From Sphingopyxis indica (GTDB lineage: Bacteria; Pseudomonadota; Alphaproteobacteria; Sphingomonadales; Sphingomonadaceae): a stretch of DNA of 64,000 nt. Positions within the stretch are counted from its first letter, which is position 1, and every line of letters starts with the position of its first letter. The notes under the pieces are model-generated. The model was given only the letters and a program-made list of their open reading frames with translations. It made no database searches and was not told the origin of the DNA. This document shows positions 60,880 through 64,000 of this stretch, one piece after another. A program made the translations under genes and the position numbers. The DNA is taken from positions 62,001 to 126,000 of the forward strand of contig NZ_FZPA01000009.1 of assembly GCF_900188185.1 (NCBI RefSeq), given 5' to 3'.

Positions 60880-62865
60880 ATGCGTCTTCTTCGCAAGCTG
60901 ATGGTCGGGCTGGCGGCCTTCGCGGCCTTGCCGCTCGCATCGGCGCAAGGGCCGGTGCCGCAAAAACCGGCAAAGCAGGAAGCGGGACCGGTGCTGCCGG
61001 GTGCCGCTGCGCCGACGACGCCGGTTACTCTGGACGCCAAGGATGTCGAGGCATGGCTCGACGGCTTCATGCCCTATGCCCTCGCGCGCGGACAGGTCGC
61101 GGGCGCGGTGGTCACTGTCGTGCGCGGCGACGGCGTGGTGCTGGAAAAGGGCTATGGCTTCGCCGACGTCGTGTCGCGCAAGCCGGTCGATCCAGCGACG
61201 ACGCTGTTCCGCCCGGGTTCGGTGTCGAAGCTCTTCACCTGGACCGCGGTGATGCAGCAGGTGGAGGCGGGCAAGCTCGACCTCGACGCCGACGTCAACC
61301 AATATCTCGACTTCAAGATTCCGCCCTATGAGGGCAAGCCGATCACGCTGCGCAACATCATGACGCACACGCCGGGGTTCGAGGAATCGATCCGCTATCT
61401 GATCAGCAGCGATCCCAAGGCGGTGATGCCGCTACAGGATTATGCGCGCAAAGCCTTGCCCGAGCGCGTCTTCGCGCCCGGCAGCACCCCGGCCTATTCC
61501 AACTACGCCACCGCGCTCGCGGGATATATCGTCCAGCGGGTCAGCGGCGAGGACTTCGATTCCTATGTCGACCGGCATATCTTCACGCCGCTCGGCATGA
61601 CATATGCGAGCTTCCGCCAGCCGCTGCCAAAGGCGCTCCATCCCTATATGTCGAGCGGCTATGCGACCTCGACCGGCAAGGCGAAGCCCTTCGAGATCGT
61701 CGTTCCCGGACCCGCGGGCGCGCTGTCGGCGTCGGGCGATGCAATGGGCAAGTTCATGATCGCGCACCTCAATAACGGCGGCGTCCTGCTCAAGCCCGAA
61801 ACCGCGCGGATGATGCACGATTTCCATGCGCCCGGCGTCGGCCCGCTCAACAGCATGGCGCTCGGCTTCTATGAACAATGGGTCAACGGCCACCGCGCGA
61901 TCGCGCATGGCGGCGACACCGAATGGTTCCACTCCTATCTGTGGCTGTTCCCCGACGCCGGCATCGGCCTGTTCGTCTCGGTGAACAGCGCCGGCAAGGA
62001 AGGCGCCGCGGGCGCGATCCGCAGCGCGCTGTTCCACGAATTCGCCGACCGCTACCTGCCCGGCGAGGGTGTGCCCGCGAAGCGCGTCGACGAAAAGACC
62101 GCGCGCGAACACGCCGCGATGATGGCGGGGCATTATGTGTCGAGCCGCGGTTCGTTCACCAATTTCATGAGTCTGTTCGGCCTGCTCGGCCAGGCGCAGG
62201 TCGTCGTGACCGAGGACGGCAAGATCGCGATGCCCGCGCTCGACGGCCTCAGCGCCGGCGCGCGCGACTGGGTCGAGGTCGAACCCTTCGTCTGGTACGA
62301 TCGCGCGACCGGCGAACGCCTTGCCGCCGAGGTGAAGGACGGGCGCGTCGTGCGGATGAGCATCGACGCCGGTTCGCCCTTCATGGTGTTCGAACCCGCG
62401 CCGGCAGGGACGAACACCGCATGGCTGATGCCCGCGCTGCTCGTCGCGCTCGGCCTCGTCGCCCTCGCGGCGCTCGCCTGGCCGGTGCGCGCGCTGGTGC
62501 GCCGCAACTTCGGGGCGAAGTTCGCGCTCGAGGGGCAGGCGCGCCGCGCCTGGCGCCTGTCGCGCCTCTTCGCGTGGCTGGTGATCGTCGCGGTGGCCGG
62601 ATGGGCGCTGCTGATCGCGACCTTCGCGGGCGACATCGGCAGCGTCGGCGGTCCGCTCGACTGGCTCATCATCCTGCTGCGCATCCTGACGCCGGTTGCC
62701 GCCTTCGGGCTGCTCGCCGCGTCGGCGTGGCACCTGTGGCTCTGCTTCCGGGACAAGCGCCGCTGGACGATGAAGCTCGGCGCGGTGCTGCTGCTGCTGT
62801 CGGCACTGGTGCTTGTCTGGGTGACGATCGCGTTCAACCTCTATGGCTTCTCGATGGTTTACTGA
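60880..62865 (+). CDS. Membrane-anchored serine hydrolase (beta-lactamase/PBP4*-like)
   Basis: 661 residues. A signal peptide (GLAAFAALPLASAQ) precedes a class-C beta-lactamase-like domain with Ser114-x-x-Lys117 (GSVSKLFTW), Tyr206-Ser-Asn208 (AYSNYAT) and HGG (IAHGGDTEW). The last ~160 residues hold four membrane helices. It could act as a D,D- or D-amino-acid peptidase/esterase on the outer face of the inner membrane. It precedes the dipeptide epimerase gene with a TGATG overlap, which points to peptidoglycan-peptide or D-amino-acid use. GGGGAG is upstream of ATG 60880. Confidence 0.88.
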   Translation: MRLLRKLMVGLAAFAALPLASAQGPVPQKPAKQEAGPVLPGAAAPTTPVTLDAKDVEAWLDGFMPYALARGQVAGAVVTVVRGDGVVLEKGYGFADVVSRKPVDPATTLFRPGSVSKLFTWTAVMQQVEAGKLDLDADVNQYLDFKIPPYEGKPITLRNIMTHTPGFEESIRYLISSDPKAVMPLQDYARKALPERVFAPGSTPAYSNYATALAGYIVQRVSGEDFDSYVDRHIFTPLGMTYASFRQPLPKALHPYMSSGYATSTGKAKPFEIVVPGPAGALSASGDAMGKFMIAHLNNGGVLLKPETARMMHDFHAPGVGPLNSMALGFYEQWVNGHRAIAHGGDTEWFHSYLWLFPDAGIGLFVSVNSAGKEGAAGAIRSALFHEFADRYLPGEGVPAKRVDEKTAREHAAMMAGHYVSSRGSFTNFMSLFGLLGQAQVVVTEDGKIAMPALDGLSAGARDWVEVEPFVWYDRATGERLAAEVKDGRVVRMSIDAGSPFMVFEPAPAGTNTAWLMPALLVALGLVALAALAWPVRALVRRNFGAKFALEGQARRAWRLSRLFAWLVIVAVAGWALLIATFAGDIGSVGGPLDWLIILLRILTPVAAFGLLAASAWHLWLCFRDKRRWTMKLGAVLLLLSALVLVWVTIAFNLYGFSMVY

Positions 62866-63872
62866 TGGCCACGCAGAGCAAGCACACACTGGCGCTCGAC
62901 CTTCGCGTCGAGCGCTTTCCCTACCACCAGCCGTTCCGCATTTCGGGGCACGTCTTCACCGAAACCGCGCTGCTCGTCGCCGAACTGTCGGACGGCGAGC
63001 ATCGGGGGCGCGGCGAAGGGGCGGGGGTCTATTATCTCGGCGACGACATCGACCATATGCTCGCCGCGGCGCAAGGCGTGCGCGCGGCGATCGAAGGCGG
63101 CGCGACGCGGCAGGACTTGCAGGCGCTGCTGCCGCCGGGCGGCGCGCGCAACGCGCTCGACTGCGCCTTCTGGGAGCTCGAGGCGAAGCGCGCGGGGCGT
63201 CCGGTCTGGGATCTTGCCGGGCTCGACATGCCGCGTGCGCTCCGTTCGACCCTGACGCTGGGGGCCGACGCGCCCGAGGCGATGGCCAGCGCCGCGCTGG
63301 CGATCGACCTGCAGGCGCCGGTGAAGGTCAAGCTGACCGGCGATCTCGACGCGGATATATTGCGCGTCGCCGCGATCCGCGCCGCGCGACCGCGGGCGTG
63401 GATCGGGGTCGACGCCAATCAGGGTTACAACCGACAGACGCTCGCCGGCCTGCTGCCGGCGCTGATCGAACATGGCGTCGCGCAGCTCGAACAGCCGCTG
63501 CCGCGCGGACGCGAGGCCGACCTCGACGGGATGAAGCGGCCGCTGCCCTTCGTCGCGGACGAAAGCGCACTGTCGCTCGCCGATACCCCGTCGCTCGTTG
63601 GGCGTTTCGACGTCGTCAATATCAAGCTCGACAAGTGCGGCGGGCTGACCGAGGGGCTGGCGATCGCGCGGCAGGCGCGGCGGCTCGGGCTCGATGTGAT
63701 GGTCGGCAATATGATGGGCACCAGCCTGTCGATGGCGCCCTCCTACCTCGTCGGCCAGCTTTGCGACATCGTCGACCTCGACGGCCCAACCTTCCTCGCG
63801 CGCGACCGCCAGCCCGGCGTCGCCTATCGCGAGGGGATGATCCACTGCCCGGACAGCGTCTGGGGCGGGTAG
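62865..63872 (+). CDS. dgcA: Dipeptide / N-acetyl-D-Glu epimerase of the enolase superfamily (DgcA-like)
   Basis: 335 residues of the muconate-lactonizing branch. The catalytic Lys pair KxK (Lys154, Lys156, in APVKVKLTGD), metal ligands Asp183 (GVDANQGY), Glu209 (LEQPLP) and Asp232 (VADESALS), and the opposite Lys (Lys254/257, VNIKLDKCGG) can all be placed. This matches L-Ala-D/L-Glu epimerases and the related N-acetyl-D-Glu racemase DgcA; the two are hard to tell apart by motif. It is coupled to the serine hydrolase gene by a TGATG overlap. Confidence 0.85.
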   Translation: MATQSKHTLALDLRVERFPYHQPFRISGHVFTETALLVAELSDGEHRGRGEGAGVYYLGDDIDHMLAAAQGVRAAIEGGATRQDLQALLPPGGARNALDCAFWELEAKRAGRPVWDLAGLDMPRALRSTLTLGADAPEAMASAALAIDLQAPVKVKLTGDLDADILRVAAIRAARPRAWIGVDANQGYNRQTLAGLLPALIEHGVAQLEQPLPRGREADLDGMKRPLPFVADESALSLADTPSLVGRFDVVNIKLDKCGGLTEGLAIARQARRLGLDVMVGNMMGTSLSMAPSYLVGQLCDIVDLDGPTFLARDRQPGVAYREGMIHCPDSVWGG

Positions 63873-63891
63873 ATGATTTGTCCTAAATCGG

Positions 63892-63920
63892 TTGACAATT
63901 TTCTGATTAGGACAATAATC
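63892..63920 (+). promoter_or_regulatory. Second copy of the TTGACA-N17-ATAATC promoter/operator
   Basis: TTGACA (63892-63897), 17 bases (ATTTTCTGATTAGGACA), ATAATC (63915-63920). TTGTCCTAAATC at 63878-63889 and GATTAGGACAA at 63905-63915 form an inverted repeat over it. It starts 19 bases after the epimerase stop and must serve a gene beyond the window. Confidence 0.65.
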
Positions 63921-64000
63921 TTGAAAATGAAATTTTGTTGAGATCGCCGGTCGATCCGACGGCCTTGCGGCGACGACCGGCCGGCGAAGGGCGCTGCAGC
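63921..64000 (+). other. Leader of an unseen downstream gene
   Basis: After the promoter an ATG at 63929 is followed at once by a stop (AAATTTTGTTGA). A frame from TTG 63938 (RSPVDPTALRRRPAGEGR) is open to the window end but has no recognisable ribosome site. I cannot say what starts here. Confidence 0.3.

Noticed and set aside
1..64000. CRISPR arrays, rRNA genes, replication origin or intact prophage
   Set aside because: No regularly spaced direct repeats, rRNA sequence, DnaA-box cluster or phage structural genes were seen; only the relic at the tRNA points to a past insertion.

Overview
The window is about 64 kb of GC-rich chromosome whose gene content and order (radA-cvpA-IscU-like-CPA2 antiporter, aroB/aroK, xerD-accA, comF/methyltransferase/grxC/DUF1178, Flp pilins, many TonB receptors, UrcA) point to a sphingomonad alphaproteobacterium, most likely Sphingopyxis or a close relative; the genus is inferred from recall, not from a search. 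Genes are tightly packed, and ATGA/GTGA stop-start overlaps are frequent.

Layout. 0-6 kb: the end of an Anbu-type protease, then a leftward group of acetyl-CoA synthetase, a thiolase-like protein, enoyl-CoA hydratase and fructose-6-phosphate aldolase/transaldolase. 6-21.5 kb: housekeeping genes (RadA, CvpA, Fe-S scaffold, K+/H+ antiporter, shikimate genes, XerD, AccA, an M48 lipoprotein protease, two Flp pilins, MutT, ComF, glutaredoxin) ending in a tRNA-Arg(CCT). 21.5-23.5 kb: a gene graveyard directly behind the tRNA, holding the tail of a site-specific recombinase, an internally deleted RidA, a frameshifted FAD oxidoreductase, a headless amine oxidase and a TonB-receptor head with an in-frame stop. 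23.5-30 kb: a GH127 arabinofuranosidase, an UrcA protein, a membrane-anchored SARP/BTAD-type regulator with a TPR-like tail, a 262-bp MITE-like element and an unknown membrane protein.

29.8-35.1 kb: a PaaX-type repressor divergent from a CoA-transferase, crotonase, AidB-like dehydrogenase, crotonase operon. 35.1-40.1 kb: a cobalamin uptake operon (BtuB-F-C-D) behind a clear cobalamin riboswitch. 40.2-60.1 kb: a pectin/galacturonate utilisation region. It encodes a pectate lyase, two esterases, a GH43 enzyme, a large TonB receptor and the ExuT-type transporter, together with KduI/KduD, UxaC, a fructuronate/tagaturonate-type reductase, UxaA and KdgK, all converging on 2-keto-3-deoxygluconate (phosphate). 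A LacI-type regulator lies inside it, and five copies of a palindromic site centred on ACCGGT sit in front of its main transcription units. 60.1-64 kb: an XRE-cupin regulator, a membrane-bound serine hydrolase and a dipeptide (N-acetyl-D-Glu type) epimerase. A nearly identical promoter lies before the hydrolase and again after the epimerase, just before the window ends.

No CRISPR array, rRNA or intact transposase gene was seen. Several families of paired inverted repeats (REP/BIME-like) fill most of the longer intergenic spaces. The most unusual material is the decayed amine-oxidation cluster at the tRNA, the nested-hairpin MITE abutting the SARP-type gene, and the two regulons that can be read from their shared operators.
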